Below are positions 16,333-24,240 of a stretch of 64,000 nt of DNA, piece after piece. The notes below the pieces were generated by a model. It searched no databases, was not told the origin of the DNA, and worked only from the letters and a program-made list of their open reading frames with translations. The position numbers and the translations under genes are program-made. Source of the stretch: JBMYRH01 sp049602155 (lineage in GTDB: Bacteria; Myxococcota_A; UBA9042; PHBI01; JBMYRH01); contig JBMYRH010000001.1 of NCBI GenBank assembly GCA_049602155.1, forward strand, positions 1-64,000. Reading direction: 5' to 3'. How positions within the stretch are numbered: position 1 is the first letter of the stretch; every line of letters starts with the position of its first letter.

Positions 16333-17070
16333 CTATCCCGCGTCGGGACGGTGCGCCAACCCCTGCTTGATGGCCTCGAGCTGCGCCTGACGGAGGGTCG
16401 TAATGCCATTCTCCGCGAGGTCGAGCAGGGTGTTGAGCTCCTGCCTTGAGAAGGCCGCTTTCTCTGCAGTGCCCTGGACCTCAATCAAGCTCCCGCGCTC
16501 GTCCATGACGACGTTCATGTCCACGTCCGCCGAGCTGTCGAGGATGTAGTCCAAGTCCAACGTCGGGACACCGCGCACCACGCCCACGCTGACCGCGGCG
16601 ACGCCGTGCCCGAGAGCAGCCTGCTCGGCTTGACCTGATGCGATGAGCCTCTCAATCGCCAAACGCGCAGAGGCGTAGCCACCTGTGATCGCGGCGGTCC
16701 GGGTGCCCCCGTCAGCCTGCAAGACGTCACAGTCGATCGTGAGGGTCCGAGGTCCAAGCTTGTCGAGGTCAAAGGCCGCCCTCAGTGAGCGCCCGATCAG
16801 ACGTTGGATCTCAGTCGAACGGCCATCAAGCTTACCGCGCGATGCAGCGCGCCGAGTGCGTCGAGGTGTGGCTCCGGGGAGCATCGAGTACTCAGCGGTC
16901 AACCAACCGCCACCAGAAGACAAACGAAACGGCGGTACCCGCTCCTCCACGGACGTGGTGCACAAGACACGCGTCTCTCCACAGCAAATGAGAATGCTGG
17001 CGAGCGGGGCGTTGGTGTAATCGGGGGTGAGCGTCACTGGACGTAAACAATCAGCGGGGCGTGTGGCCAT
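16333..17070 (-). CDS. rph: Ribonuclease PH
   Basis: 245 residues, the usual family length. It trims the 3' ends of tRNA precursors by phosphorolysis. Family motifs are visible: LRPVTLTPDYTNAPLASILI at the start, ETRVLCTTSVEERVPPF, GWLTAEYSMLPGAT, GRSTEIQRLIGRSLRA, TIDCDVLQADGGTRTAAITG and the Asp pair in SSADVDMNVVM. GGAGG lies just upstream of the ATG. It diverges from the next gene with only 41 bases between the two starts. Confidence 0.97.
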   Translation of the reverse strand: MATRPADCLRPVTLTPDYTNAPLASILICCGETRVLCTTSVEERVPPFRLSSGGGWLTAEYSMLPGATPRRTRRAASRGKLDGRSTEIQRLIGRSLRAAFDLDKLGPRTLTIDCDVLQADGGTRTAAITGGYASARLAIERLIASGQAEQAALGHGVAAVSVGVVRGVPTLDLDYILDSSADVDMNVVMDERGSLIEVQGTAEKAAFSRQELNTLLDLAENGITTLRQAQLEAIKQGLAHRPDAG

Positions 17071-17111
17071 GAGAACCTCCGTAGTTCTGACGACGAAATA
17101 GAGGCTTCGTC

Positions 17112-17708
17112 ATGATTCGTAAAGGGCAGGTTTCAGTGAACGCACCAGCAGGCTACCATCGGAGTATGCATCTGAAGGGCCACCTGCAAGCTTGGATCGC
17201 GATCCTGCTCATCCTGAGCATGAACACGACCTACGCAATGACCCTCGCCCCAGCACCGCTTGAGCAGCTCATCGAGGAAGCAGAGCTCGTCGTGCGTGGT
17301 GTGATTGTCCAGCAACGACCTGAGGCCGCACCTGACCAGCCCGGTCAACTTCGAACCCGTTACCTCCTCTGGGTTTGGGAGCATCTGAAGGCCCCCAGCC
17401 TTGATGCTGGTGTCGCAGCCTCGGGGTGGCTGGAATTCGTGCAACCTGGGGGTAGCTCCGCTCATCTCATGACTCGCGTCCCTGGTGTGCCGATCTTCCA
17501 GGCAGGCGACGAAGTCGTCTTGCTGCTCGCGCACACCCCCTGGGGACTACAGCCATTAGGCTACCCGCTCGGGACCTTCTTCATCACCCCGAAGGGAAGC
17601 ATTGAGCCCGCATGGCATGGCCACAAGCCAGCGGACCTCCTCATGCTCTTTCCGCCTGACTTCTGGCGACACATCCCCGGGCGTGGACCGGGAGGCATCG
17701 CTCCATGA
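17112..17708 (+). CDS. Small secreted protein of unknown function
   Basis: 198 residues from ATG 17112 (GAGG seven bases upstream); ATG 17166 would give a tighter signal peptide (WIAILLILSMNTTYA) but has poor ribosome-site spacing. After the leader it reads LIEEAELVVRGVIVQQ, strands of a small OB- or beta-sandwich-like domain, then FQAGDEVVLLLA and YPLGTFFITPKG. Proteins of this kind (a strand run with a V-x-G-x-V and a later GDEVVLFL) sit beside matrixin-type metalloproteases in Myxococcota, from memory. It overlaps the tandem-matrixin gene by 4 bases, so the two are coupled; it could be an inhibitor, chaperone or substrate. Confidence 0.72.
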   Translation: MIRKGQVSVNAPAGYHRSMHLKGHLQAWIAILLILSMNTTYAMTLAPAPLEQLIEEAELVVRGVIVQQRPEAAPDQPGQLRTRYLLWVWEHLKAPSLDAGVAASGWLEFVQPGGSSAHLMTRVPGVPIFQAGDEVVLLLAHTPWGLQPLGYPLGTFFITPKGSIEPAWHGHKPADLLMLFPPDFWRHIPGRGPGGIAP

Positions 17709-19393
17709 TGGCCCGAGCAGTCCTCGTCGCATGGTTGGTGCTGCTGATGCCCCCCACCGCATCTGGTTACGTCCTAGAGCGCGCTGAGAGCGGTGAAATG
17801 GTTCACTGGGACCAGAGCTGCGTGACATGGTGGATGGAGTCCAGCGGGTGTAGCTTATTGAGCCCCGAAGAGACCCGCGACGTCCTGCGTGCCTCTTTTG
17901 AGACCTGGGATGAATTCGAAGGCATGTATGTCGACTTCGAGGAGGGCGGCATCAGTTGCGTCAGCACCGCAGGGCTCGATGATACAGGGCCACTGAACGT
18001 CGCGATGTGGCGCCATGGTACAGGCTCTTGGCCCTACGCCGCGCGTGTAGTCGGCCTGACAACGCTCACGTTCGACAAAGAGACCGGTGAAATTGTCGAT
18101 GCAGACATGGAGTTTAACGAAGAAGACTTCGCGTTTTCACACGATAAGCAGCCGAACACCTACGACCTACAACACGCAGTGACACATGAAGTCGGACATG
18201 TCTTGGGGCTCGGGCATTCTACGGTGCGGCAATCTGTGATGTATGAGACTGCCGGACCGGAGGCCTGGAATAAGAGGCGACTGAGCCTCGACGATGAAGA
18301 GGGCGTGAGCGCAAACCATGCACTCGTGGATGCCCCTGAGCTGAGCCCCTGTGGGGTCGCCACGCCGCGAGGCAGTGTCGAGGCACCTGTCTGCCCCGAG
18401 GCGGCGCCAAGCGGCTGCTCAGCACAGGAGCGAGCCCCCCTACCCCTCCCGATGCTCCTCTTCGTTGCTGCGACGCTGGCGCTCTTTGTCCGAAGGAGAT
18501 GCGGACACGTCCTTCGCGTCGCCGCCATCAGCCTCGTATGCCTGACGCTCATCCCCGTCCAGCAGGCGACGGCTGACACATGCCGCCCCTATCGCATCCC
18601 CGGTGGCGAGGCGATCTACTGGACCGCGGACACAGTGACCCTGGCGATAGACCCCACGCTACCCGAGGCCATCGATAGGGAAGCGATGCTGCGGTCCGTG
18701 CAGATGGGGGCCGAGCCTTGGGCGGAGTTGCCGTGCGTCACGATGGCCCTCGAGTTTCGGGACGACGGCGACGGCTTCTCAGACTGCCCGGGGGAAGTTC
18801 TAGACGACGAATTGCAGTGCATCTACTGGGTCCACCCTGAGGAAGACTGGCCGTTTGGCTCGGGCCTCATCGCCGTGACTTTGGTGCATCACAACGCAAT
18901 CACAGGCGAGATCGTCGACACCGATATGGCCCTCAATGGGACCGGGACGTTCTCATGGTCGGCGCCAGAGGTCTGTGACACCGACACACCCGACCATGAC
19001 CTGATCGCGACGCTCACTCACGAGTTCGGGCACTTCTTCGGGCTCGACCACAGCAGCGCTCCCCAGAGCGTCATGGAGGCCGCGACCGGCCCCGGTGATT
19101 GCGACAAGCGCACTCTGGAAGACTTCGATGAAGAGTGCCTCTGCGACACCCTTGAGGAGACACAGAGATGGGTCACGCCGACCCAGGACACCTCTACATC
19201 GGAGCCTCCCGACGTCATCGATAACACCGACGACCTCGGTCCCGAGCCCGAGCCAGCCCCGCCTGCTCAAGACGGATGTGCCCAGGGAGAGCAGCGCTCG
19301 TCTGGGCCCTTGGTGGTGCTCAGCTTGCTGTGGTGTGCGTATTCATCCAGGCGACGACAGCGCTCAAGACCTCGGCCTGCTCTGGCTCGTTGA
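17705..19393 (+). CDS. Two-in-one secreted matrixin metalloprotease with two MYXO-CTERM-like tails
   Basis: 562 residues in one open frame. A signal peptide (1-21) precedes a matrixin domain with zinc site H161-E162-xx-H165-xxxxx-H171 and Met-turn SVMYE. It is followed by GCS, a hydrophobic stretch and RRR (about 239-266), which looks like a MYXO-CTERM sorting tail. Directly after comes a second signal-peptide-like stretch (AAISLVCLTLIPVQQATA), a second matrixin domain (H439-E440-xx-H443-xxxxx-H449, SVMEA) and a second Cys-hydrophobic-RRR tail. No in-frame start with a ribosome site lies at the junction. Thus two complete preproproteins appear fused. The 3' end overlaps the convergent lipase gene by 74 bases. 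Substrate unknown. Confidence 0.85.
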   Translation: MMARAVLVAWLVLLMPPTASGYVLERAESGEMVHWDQSCVTWWMESSGCSLLSPEETRDVLRASFETWDEFEGMYVDFEEGGISCVSTAGLDDTGPLNVAMWRHGTGSWPYAARVVGLTTLTFDKETGEIVDADMEFNEEDFAFSHDKQPNTYDLQHAVTHEVGHVLGLGHSTVRQSVMYETAGPEAWNKRRLSLDDEEGVSANHALVDAPELSPCGVATPRGSVEAPVCPEAAPSGCSAQERAPLPLPMLLFVAATLALFVRRRCGHVLRVAAISLVCLTLIPVQQATADTCRPYRIPGGEAIYWTADTVTLAIDPTLPEAIDREAMLRSVQMGAEPWAELPCVTMALEFRDDGDGFSDCPGEVLDDELQCIYWVHPEEDWPFGSGLIAVTLVHHNAITGEIVDTDMALNGTGTFSWSAPEVCDTDTPDHDLIATLTHEFGHFFGLDHSSAPQSVMEAATGPGDCDKRTLEDFDEECLCDTLEETQRWVTPTQDTSTSEPPDVIDNTDDLGPEPEPAPPAQDGCAQGEQRSSGPLVVLSLLWCAYSSRRRQRSRPRPALAR

Positions 19394-20168
19394 AGAGCTC
19401 GTGATACAGCCCAGGGTAGCGGGTGAACGTCACGTCGCTTCCCCCTAAGGCAGCTGCATATCGCTCTGAGGCCGCTGTATCCACCAAGCCATCATCACCG
19501 GCCTGCAGCACGAGCGCCGGCAGCGTGACACTCGATGCGGTCTCCAGCGCGCGCTCTTGCGCGCCGAGGAACTCCACATACCAGCGCGCGGTCGCTTTGG
19601 TCAGCACCAAGCGATCGCCGACATAGGCCTCAACCACATCCGGATCTCGGCTGACGAGGCGGGGATCGAGCCCCGTAGGGATAGCTAGCCCGGGGATGAG
19701 GCGGGACATCACGCGACCCAGGGCATCTTTCCAGGCTGGTACGGGGAGCGCCACGCCCATACCAGGGCTTGAGAGCACAAAGCCCGTGGCCGCGGCCCCA
19801 CGATCGGCGATCCAATTGGCGACAACTAAGCCGCCCATGCTGTGACCGAGGAGGATCATTGGAAGCTCTGGGCAACGCTCTCGCGCCAGGCCCACGGCAG
19901 CGTCCACGTCGTCGAGGTAGTCCGTAAAGCGCGTCACAAAGGCCCTCGCTCCAGCGGACCGACCATGCCCACGGAGATCGATAGCGAAGCAACTGTAGCC
20001 GCCCTCATTCAGCGCTTGTGCGACATGTAAATAACGCCCCGAGTGCTCACCGAACCCGTGAATCAAGACCACGAGGCCTTTGGGTTCCGCTGCCGGATGC
20101 CAGCGAAAGAGTAGCTGTGTGCCATCCGCGCTCGGCGCGTATCCCGTCTCGACATCCATCTGACTCAC
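19320..20168 (-). CDS. Monoacylglycerol-lipase-like alpha/beta hydrolase
   Basis: 282 residues. Oxyanion motif LIHGFGEHSGRY, a DLRGHGRS motif, nucleophile elbow GHSMGGLV, acid loop LQAGDDGLVD and catalytic His in YPGLYHELFNE match the PldB/MAGL group that hydrolyses monoglycerides or lysophospholipids. No signal peptide is seen, so it is probably cytoplasmic. Its last 24 codons overlap the convergent metalloprotease gene. The upstream region (20169-20305) has no obvious hexamers. Confidence 0.9.
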   Translation of the reverse strand: MSQMDVETGYAPSADGTQLLFRWHPAAEPKGLVVLIHGFGEHSGRYLHVAQALNEGGYSCFAIDLRGHGRSAGARAFVTRFTDYLDDVDAAVGLARERCPELPMILLGHSMGGLVVANWIADRGAAATGFVLSSPGMGVALPVPAWKDALGRVMSRLIPGLAIPTGLDPRLVSRDPDVVEAYVGDRLVLTKATARWYVEFLGAQERALETASSVTLPALVLQAGDDGLVDTAASERYAAALGGSDVTFTRYPGLYHELFNEPEQAEVLSAVVAWMNTHTTAS

Positions 20169-20305
20169 CCTGCCATCCTTGATGGCTCGCAGTGGGCGCC
20201 TTGAACGCGCCCCTGGTCGATCCAGTCAGCCCACACACTCCCCGGAACACCCACAGCGCTCTGCTGTGCGTCTCTAGGAGGGCTGCGTCGGCAACACGAC
20301 ATGAC

Positions 20306-20836
20306 TCAGCCGAACGCCTGAAGGTCAGCGGCCTCGCTGTCACCCGCCATAAAGCTGCGCAGCAAGGTTCGGTCTGCGTCATCATTCCAGTTGAACTTGA
20401 GCCCCATCCCCATCGGACGGCCGGAGCGCTCATGAGGGTTCACCCAGATGACCTTAGTCGACATTACGAATTGAATCTTAGGCGACTCGATCTGGACCGT
20501 GAGGACGACCTTAGCCCCCATGCTGGGGAACTGGTCCGTGCGTAGAAAGACGCCGTCCTTGTTGATGTTGCGACGGACGGCCTTCCAGAGCCCACCCGCA
20601 TCAGCCCAGTTCACCTGGATGTGATGGACGGGCACCTTAGGATCCGCGTCATCGATCGCGAATTCGAGGTCATCCATCGGGCTGGCATCGTACTGCGTCA
20701 GAACTTCGACATAGCGCTCTAACTCGGCGACTCGCGCCGGCTTGTAGCTATCGGAATCGTTAATATCTTGCTCGAACTGACGCAGGAGTCGCACTGCGTC
20801 GTGGAGCCCTCTCACTTCTATGGACGAATCAGCCAT
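20306..20836 (-). CDS. PilZ-like domain protein
   Basis: 176 residues. The N-terminal 60 residues are helical (LHDAVRLLRQFEQDIND). The C-terminal half reads RRNINKDGVFLRT, then KVVLTVQI and NPHERSGRPMGMGLKF, a pattern of the Myxococcus-type PilZ domain family, which binds cyclic di-GMP or acts as an adapter. The c-di-GMP-binding R-x3-R motif is only partly present (KAVRRNINKDG), and the second motif (D/N-x-S-x-x-G) is replaced, so ligand binding is uncertain. The start has no ribosome site but a -10-like box exactly where a leaderless transcript would need it. It diverges from recN. Confidence 0.75.
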   Translation of the reverse strand: MADSSIEVRGLHDAVRLLRQFEQDINDSDSYKPARVAELERYVEVLTQYDASPMDDLEFAIDDADPKVPVHHIQVNWADAGGLWKAVRRNINKDGVFLRTDQFPSMGAKVVLTVQIESPKIQFVMSTKVIWVNPHERSGRPMGMGLKFNWNDDADRTLLRSFMAGDSEAADLQAFG

Positions 20837-20848
20837 GAGGTGAGTATA
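20836..20848 (-). promoter_or_regulatory. Possible leaderless promoter of the PilZ gene
   Basis: On the minus strand TATACT (20848-20843) is followed by six bases and the ATG at 20836. That places the expected transcription start at the A of the ATG. No Shine-Dalgarno sequence lies between. A good -35 hexamer is not seen. Confidence 0.4.
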
Positions 20849-20916
20849 GACGTCTCAGCCGCACTGCGCTACTGAGCCAAGGTGCACACAGCACATTGTG
20901 AACGGGAGACGCGACC

Positions 20917-22587
20917 ATGTTGGTTCATTTGGCCATTCAAGACTTGGCCATTATCGCCTCGACCGCGATGGATTTTGCCCCCGGTTTGAACGTGATCACC
21001 GGCGAGACGGGGGCGGGTAAATCAATCGCAGTCGGTGCTTTGAACTTGGTGATGGGCGGACGTGCAAAGTCGACATCGATCCGGTTGGGCTGTGACCAAG
21101 CCGAGGTACAAGCTCTATTCCGGGTCAAGCGAGGCTCGGACTTTGTGGAGCGTTTGCGGGACCTCGAGCTCCTCGGCGATGCCGAGGGCGAGAACGCAGA
21201 CATCATCATTCGCCGCATCATCTCTCGGAACGGTCGCGGCCGTGTGTGGATCAACGGCGTCTTGGTCAACGTCAGCACCTTGGCGGAGCTCGCGAAGGGG
21301 CTCGTCGACATCTCCAGTCAGCACGAACACGCCACGCTACTGGACGCGACGGCCCACTTAGATCTTCTCGATCGCTTCGGTGGGCTGAGCACCGTGCGCA
21401 CCAAATATACAGCGGCCTGGCACGCGCTCTGTGACGCCAAGCAGGTCTTGAAAGGACTCACGGCACGTGACAGCGAACGACTGCAACGGGAAGACTTCCT
21501 TCGCTTTCAGCTCAGTGAGATCGAGGATCTAAGCCCGGTCGAGGGCGAAGAAGAGGCGCTGAGGCTTGAACGAGACCGTCTGGCGCATGCAAAACGATTA
21601 ATGTCTGACAGCCGGGCGGTCGAAAATGAGCTCGTAGGGCGCTCGCGGTGTGTTCAGGAGACCCTCGTCGGCGCGTGCGACGTCCTCTCACAACTCAGCG
21701 CTCTGGATACCACGCTGTCTCCTCTGTCTGAGAGGCTCGAGGAGGCGCGCATCGAGCTCGCCGACATCGCTTACGAACTCAGAGCTTACAGCGACCAGGT
21801 CGCGCTCGACCCGAACCGCCTCGAGTCGATCGAGGAGCGTCTACACGCGCTCATTCGGTTGAGCAGGAAGCACGGCCTAGACCCAGCTGGATTGGTCGAG
21901 AAGGCCGCGGCACTGCGCGCTGAGCTTGAGGAACTCGAGTCGCTTGAGATCGCGATTAAGGAAGCTGAGGTGGCCTTGGAGGCAAAAGAGCGGGCTGCGA
22001 TGGCCGCGGCAAAGAAGCTTCGTAAGGCGCGTGAAAAGGCAGCGAAGAGCCTCGCGACGCAGGTCGAGGCGCAACTTCTCGACCTCGCCATGAAGGGTGC
22101 TCGCATCGCCTTCACGATGACACCGCGCGACGCCCTTGGACCTCAGGGGCTCGACAGTGGCCAGATCCTCATCGAGACCAACACGGGTGAGGGGCTCAAG
22201 CCCCTCGTGAAGGTCGCCTCGGGCGGTGAGCTATCACGGGTCCTCTTGTCTCTAAAGAGCGTGCTCGCCGAGGCCGATGACGTCTACGTGGGCGTCTTTG
22301 ACGAGGTCGACACAGGCGTCGGCGGCGCCGTCGCCGATATCGTGGGCAGCAAGCTGGCAGAGCTCGCTGCGCATCGACAGGTTATCGCGATCACTCACTT
22401 ACCGCAGATTGCGTCCCAGGCGAATCATCACCTGAACGTCTCAAAGTCTACCGAAGATGGGCGCACGAGGACCTCGGTGGCGACCCTAAGCAGCGACGAG
22501 CGAATCGATGAGATCGCGCGAATGCTCGGCGGGATCGACATCACGGATAAGACCCGCGCTCACGCCGCTGAGCTCCTCACGAGGTGA
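20917..22587 (+). CDS. recN: DNA repair protein RecN
   Basis: 556 residues, the normal length. SMC-like ATPase: Walker A GETGAGKS, a long coiled-coil middle (about 150-400), ABC signature ASGGELSRV, Walker B VGVFDEVDTGVGG and the final ITHLPQIAS switch. RecN acts in double-strand break repair in the cytoplasm. GGGAG precedes the ATG. It is often under LexA control, but I see no LexA-type palindrome in the 80 bases upstream. Its stop is 7 bases from the convergent AMIN-like gene. Confidence 0.97.
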   Translation: MLVHLAIQDLAIIASTAMDFAPGLNVITGETGAGKSIAVGALNLVMGGRAKSTSIRLGCDQAEVQALFRVKRGSDFVERLRDLELLGDAEGENADIIIRRIISRNGRGRVWINGVLVNVSTLAELAKGLVDISSQHEHATLLDATAHLDLLDRFGGLSTVRTKYTAAWHALCDAKQVLKGLTARDSERLQREDFLRFQLSEIEDLSPVEGEEEALRLERDRLAHAKRLMSDSRAVENELVGRSRCVQETLVGACDVLSQLSALDTTLSPLSERLEEARIELADIAYELRAYSDQVALDPNRLESIEERLHALIRLSRKHGLDPAGLVEKAAALRAELEELESLEIAIKEAEVALEAKERAAMAAAKKLRKAREKAAKSLATQVEAQLLDLAMKGARIAFTMTPRDALGPQGLDSGQILIETNTGEGLKPLVKVASGGELSRVLLSLKSVLAEADDVYVGVFDEVDTGVGGAVADIVGSKLAELAAHRQVIAITHLPQIASQANHHLNVSKSTEDGRTRTSVATLSSDERIDEIARMLGGIDITDKTRAHAAELLTR

Positions 22588-22594
22588 GGCCGAC

Positions 22595-23305
22595 TCAGTC
22601 GTTTAGGCGCTCAAAGTCGATAAAGAGAAAGGGTGGCTCCCACCGGTACAGGTAGTTGGTGTTCCGCTTTAACTGCACCGTGTAGCGGATCCCCTTCTGC
22701 TCACGCTTACCCGTGACGCGCGCCACTGGGCCGCGGAAGAACTGTGTCTCCAGGGCCCGCACCATGTTGCGGTTGGGGACCTTGAACCCGGGAAAGTACA
22801 CCTCCAAGGTCGTCGGCCCCTTCTTCGTGACCTCAAAGCGTGGCGTCGGGTCCGTCAGCAAGAAGAAGAGGCGCTGAAGGGGTGCCATTGCCTGGAAGCC
22901 TGCCCAGAGCACGATGTCCTCGCCTTGAAGCTCATCAAGCTCACCCGCGTGAAGCGAATTACGGAGCCCGGGGATGATCCCTTGGTAGATACGGTCTTTG
23001 TAGATCTGACCCGCTCGATCGACCAAGATCTCGACGCGGTTGTCTGACACGACGATGTATCCACGGCGCTCAAAGTCCGTCTTTGTGCCGGTCGGGAGAG
23101 GCTCATCGAGGTCATCCGCTGGGGTCGTCACGCGCAGAATGCCAGCGGCGAAGTCCGCGAACCCTGATGTCACGCGTGTTGACTCTGCGTGAGTCTCCGA
23201 CTTGCGAAGCGACTGTTCGGGGGTGTCTGTCCCGCCTTCTTCAGCCCACGCAGCCGGCGCCAAAGCCAGCATCAACACAATCGAGAATCCCTTCACACAC
23301 TTCAT
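22595..23305 (-). CDS. Secreted AMIN-like domain protein
   Basis: 236 residues with a clear signal peptide (FSIVLMLALAPAAWA). The C-terminal 160 residues alternate strands (TTLEVYFPGF, VRALETQFFRGPVARV, YTVQLKRN, PPFLFIDFERL) as in AMIN domains, which bind peptidoglycan or secretins in the periplasm. The DxxxRR and VLWAGFQAMAP parts fit no motif I know. It could help localise a cell-wall enzyme or secretin; neither is next to it. The 110 bases upstream show no feature. Confidence 0.7.
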   Translation of the reverse strand: MKCVKGFSIVLMLALAPAAWAEEGGTDTPEQSLRKSETHAESTRVTSGFADFAAGILRVTTPADDLDEPLPTGTKTDFERRGYIVVSDNRVEILVDRAGQIYKDRIYQGIIPGLRNSLHAGELDELQGEDIVLWAGFQAMAPLQRLFFLLTDPTPRFEVTKKGPTTLEVYFPGFKVPNRNMVRALETQFFRGPVARVTGKREQKGIRYTVQLKRNTNYLYRWEPPFLFIDFERLND

Positions 23306-23415
23306 CGACAGCCTCCATGACGGACGAGTCCGTGTAAAAAGACGGATGTGAAGCCTGAGCGTATCACTCCAAATGACTCTTGGCCGTCTCTAGGCCTTGA
23401 GACCCTCGGGTCACC

Positions 23416-24240
23416 TCACTCGGCCGCGCTCCGACGCCGACGTTCATCGACCGTCCGCAGGATGATCGCCGCGGTCTCTTCGATGGCCTTTTGCGAGACG
23501 TCCAAGACCGGCCATGTCGGGTGCGCGTCGAAGACGCTGCGGGCATACGCCAACTCTTTCACGATGTGATCTCGACGGGCGTAATCCGTCGTGACGGGCA
23601 TATTCAACGCCTTGAGCCGTGAGCGCCTGATGCGCATCAAGCTCGCGACATCGATCGTCAGCCCAAAGACGTGTTGGTCCGCGACAGCATCTAGCTCTGG
23701 CGGTAGGGGCAGCTCAAGGACCAAAGGCACATTCGCGACCTTCCAGCCCTTCTGGGCCAAGTAGGTCGACAGCGGTGTCTTGCTGGTCCGCGAGATGCCG
23801 ACCAAGATGATCTGAGCCTCGGTCAACTTGTTCATGGACTGCCCGTCATCGTGCTTCACAGCGAATTCGACGGCCTCGATCCGCTTGAAGTAGGCCTCAG
23901 TCAGCCTCGGGACTCCGGGGCGACCCGCGGGATCGGCCTGCAGCACCATCGTCAACTGAGTCATCAAGGGCTCGATTAAGTCCACCGTCGCGAGGCCAAG
24001 CGCATCGGCTCGACTCGCGATGAGGGCCCGCTGCTCAGGGTTCACAAACGTATAGACGAGCAGGGCCCCCTGCTCCGCGGCGAGCTGGGCAATCTCTGCG
24101 ATGCGCGCATCATCGCGAACGAGGCTGAAGACCCGAAGTTGCGTCTCAGCCCCCCGAAACTGAACGAGCGCAGCGCGCACCGTACGTTCAGCCGTCTCCG
24201 CCGTCGCGTCACTGACGACGAAGATCTTCTGCACGCTCAT
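23416..24240 (-). CDS. ppsR: PEP synthase / PPDK regulatory kinase-phosphorylase (PSRP, DUF299)
   Basis: 274 residues. MSVQKIFVVSDATAETAERT at the start and a P-loop-like GISRTSKT at 148-155 followed by PLSTYLAQKGWKVANVPLV are the family hallmarks. The family uses ADP to phosphorylate and inactivate, and phosphate to reactivate, PEP synthase or pyruvate phosphate dikinase. The target gene is not in the window. Its start overlaps the CBS gene stop by 4 bases (ATGA), so the two are co-expressed. Confidence 0.95.
   Translation of the reverse strand: MSVQKIFVVSDATAETAERTVRAALVQFRGAETQLRVFSLVRDDARIAEIAQLAAEQGALLVYTFVNPEQRALIASRADALGLATVDLIEPLMTQLTMVLQADPAGRPGVPRLTEAYFKRIEAVEFAVKHDDGQSMNKLTEAQIILVGISRTSKTPLSTYLAQKGWKVANVPLVLELPLPPELDAVADQHVFGLTIDVASLMRIRRSRLKALNMPVTTDYARRDHIVKELAYARSVFDAHPTWPVLDVSQKAIEETAAIILRTVDERRRRSAAE

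Noticed and set aside
20837..20916. Search for a LexA box upstream of recN
   Set aside because: No CTG-N10-CAG or similar palindrome with acceptable spacing was found.
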